Source of the DNA: Acidobacteriota bacterium
Lineage (GTDB): Bacteria; Acidobacteriota; UBA6911; RPQK01; JADFOI01
NCBI GenBank assembly: GCA_022545645.1
Contig: JACZQQ010000049.1
Span: forward strand, 1 to 14,269
Direction: 5' to 3'
Length of the DNA: 14,269 bases
The notes beneath the pieces are model-generated. The model was not told the origin of the DNA. It saw only the letters and a program-made list of their open reading frames with translations, and did no database searches. The translations under genes and the position numbers were made by a program. Below are positions 13,682 through 14,269 of the stretch, piece after piece. Every line of letters begins with the position of its first letter. Position 1 is the first letter of the stretch.

Positions 13682-14215
13682 ATGAAAGTGATCTATAGGA
13701 TACTTTTTGTAGCCTTACTGCTCGCCCAGCTTCCGTTTCTGGCAGCACAAGAATCCGCCAACCCGGACAGCCGGGCCGAGGAGTTAAGAGAGCGGCGCCG
13801 CCAGAAGCTGCCCGAGAGTACCCCTCCGAAGAGCCCCGGCATAGTGAAAATGCTTCTTTACATGGAAGGCGGAGGTCTCTATGAGAGAATCAACATTCGC
13901 TACAAGGACTTCTACCCCAAGTATGGCCAGCTCAGTACCGGGTCGGGTGGTGCCTACGGCATTCGCTACTTCAAGAGCAACATCGCGAAGTCGGCGCCGC
14001 TCACAAACGAGCAGCGCAGGCTCATGGACGAGCTCGCGGAACAGTCCCGGCCGAGCCTGTTCTACGCTTACGCCGAGCCGGACCGCATCGTCATTGGAGG
14101 CTCCGACCAGGCCGGGCTGCTCGGGACGAATCTCGCCTCCAGCTTCCAGCTCGGGAGTATCCTGGGCCTGCAGAGCACCCTGATGCATGCCGCGGAGAGC
14201 CACGGATCGGAATAA
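13682..14215 (+). CDS. Secreted protein of unknown function, possibly chimeric
   Basis: A 177-residue protein with a clear Sec signal peptide: MKVIYR, then a hydrophobic core, then cleavage near LAAQ-ES around residue 23. A charged, proline-containing linker (30-52) follows. Residues 63-100 (GGGLYERI, RYKDFYPKYGQL, GSGGAYGIRYF) resemble the start of a membrane beta-barrel module such as those in BamA/surface-antigen-like proteins. Residues 101-177 (LTNEQRRLMDEL, then a glycine-rich GGSDQAGLLGTNLASSF) look like a different module that I cannot name. GC content rises from about 50-58% to about 65% at the same point. A complete barrel is absent, so this is either a small periplasmic or outer-membrane protein, a truncated gene, or a junction of two sequences. 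It is divergent from the transporter operon, and no strong ribosome binding site is visible. Confidence 0.55.
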   Translation: MKVIYRILFVALLLAQLPFLAAQESANPDSRAEELRERRRQKLPESTPPKSPGIVKMLLYMEGGGLYERINIRYKDFYPKYGQLSTGSGGAYGIRYFKSNIAKSAPLTNEQRRLMDELAEQSRPSLFYAYAEPDRIVIGGSDQAGLLGTNLASSFQLGSILGLQSTLMHAAESHGSE

Positions 14216-14269
14216 CATTGAACCCGATCCCGGGACCGTGCGTATCCTGGAGTGATGTGCAGGCTGAGG

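Noticed and set aside
1..14269. CRISPR array, tRNA/rRNA genes, prophage or intact insertion sequence
   Set aside because: No regularly spaced direct repeats, cloverleaf sequences, ribosomal RNA motifs or transposase/integrase domains were seen on either strand.

Overview
This is a roughly 57% GC bacterial chromosomal segment. It holds nine well-supported protein genes, one secreted protein of unknown function at the right edge, and a short doubtful ORF at the left edge. No tRNA, rRNA, CRISPR array or intact insertion sequence is visible. The gene types point to a Gram-negative heterotroph: a lipoprotein NagZ, a cytoplasmic GMC oxidoreductase, a UPF0104 membrane protein, and paired NTP/NDP-exchange-type transporters, one with HEAT repeats. 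Acidobacteriota is my best guess, but no marker gene is present to prove it.

Left region (1-2865): a minus-strand pair encodes a tandem Usp-domain protein followed 10 nt later by an ArsB/NhaD-superfamily ion antiporter. The pair is divergent from ilvD, a branched-chain amino-acid biosynthesis gene standing without other ilv genes. The 140-nt gap between usp and ilvD carries two overlapping divergent sigma70-like promoters and an inverted repeat that touches both -35 boxes.

Middle region (2866-8638): ilvD converges on a minus-strand pair, a GMC-family oxidoreductase followed by a lipoprotein NagZ (7-nt gap). The gap between the convergent ends holds two inverted 30-nt REP-like units. Each has a GTAG foot and a 9-bp stem, and the differences between the two copies are compensatory. 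A UPF0104/LPTM membrane protein is read rightward and ends tail-to-tail with the next operon, with overlapping stop codons.

Right region (8635-14269): a probable minus-strand operon runs from a transporter fused to HEAT repeats (757 aa), to a second transporter of the same superfamily (441 aa), to a GT2/GT81-like glycosyltransferase resembling glucosyl-3-phosphoglycerate or mannosylglycerate synthases. The two transporters share recognisable motifs, which suggests ancient paralogues working together. Divergent from them is a 177-aa secreted protein. Its two halves differ in base composition, with the change near 13,980.

The items I rate highest are the REP-like pair, the HEAT-fused transporter with its partner and glycosyltransferase, and the GMC protein that seems to have lost both usual catalytic residues while carrying a four-cysteine cluster.
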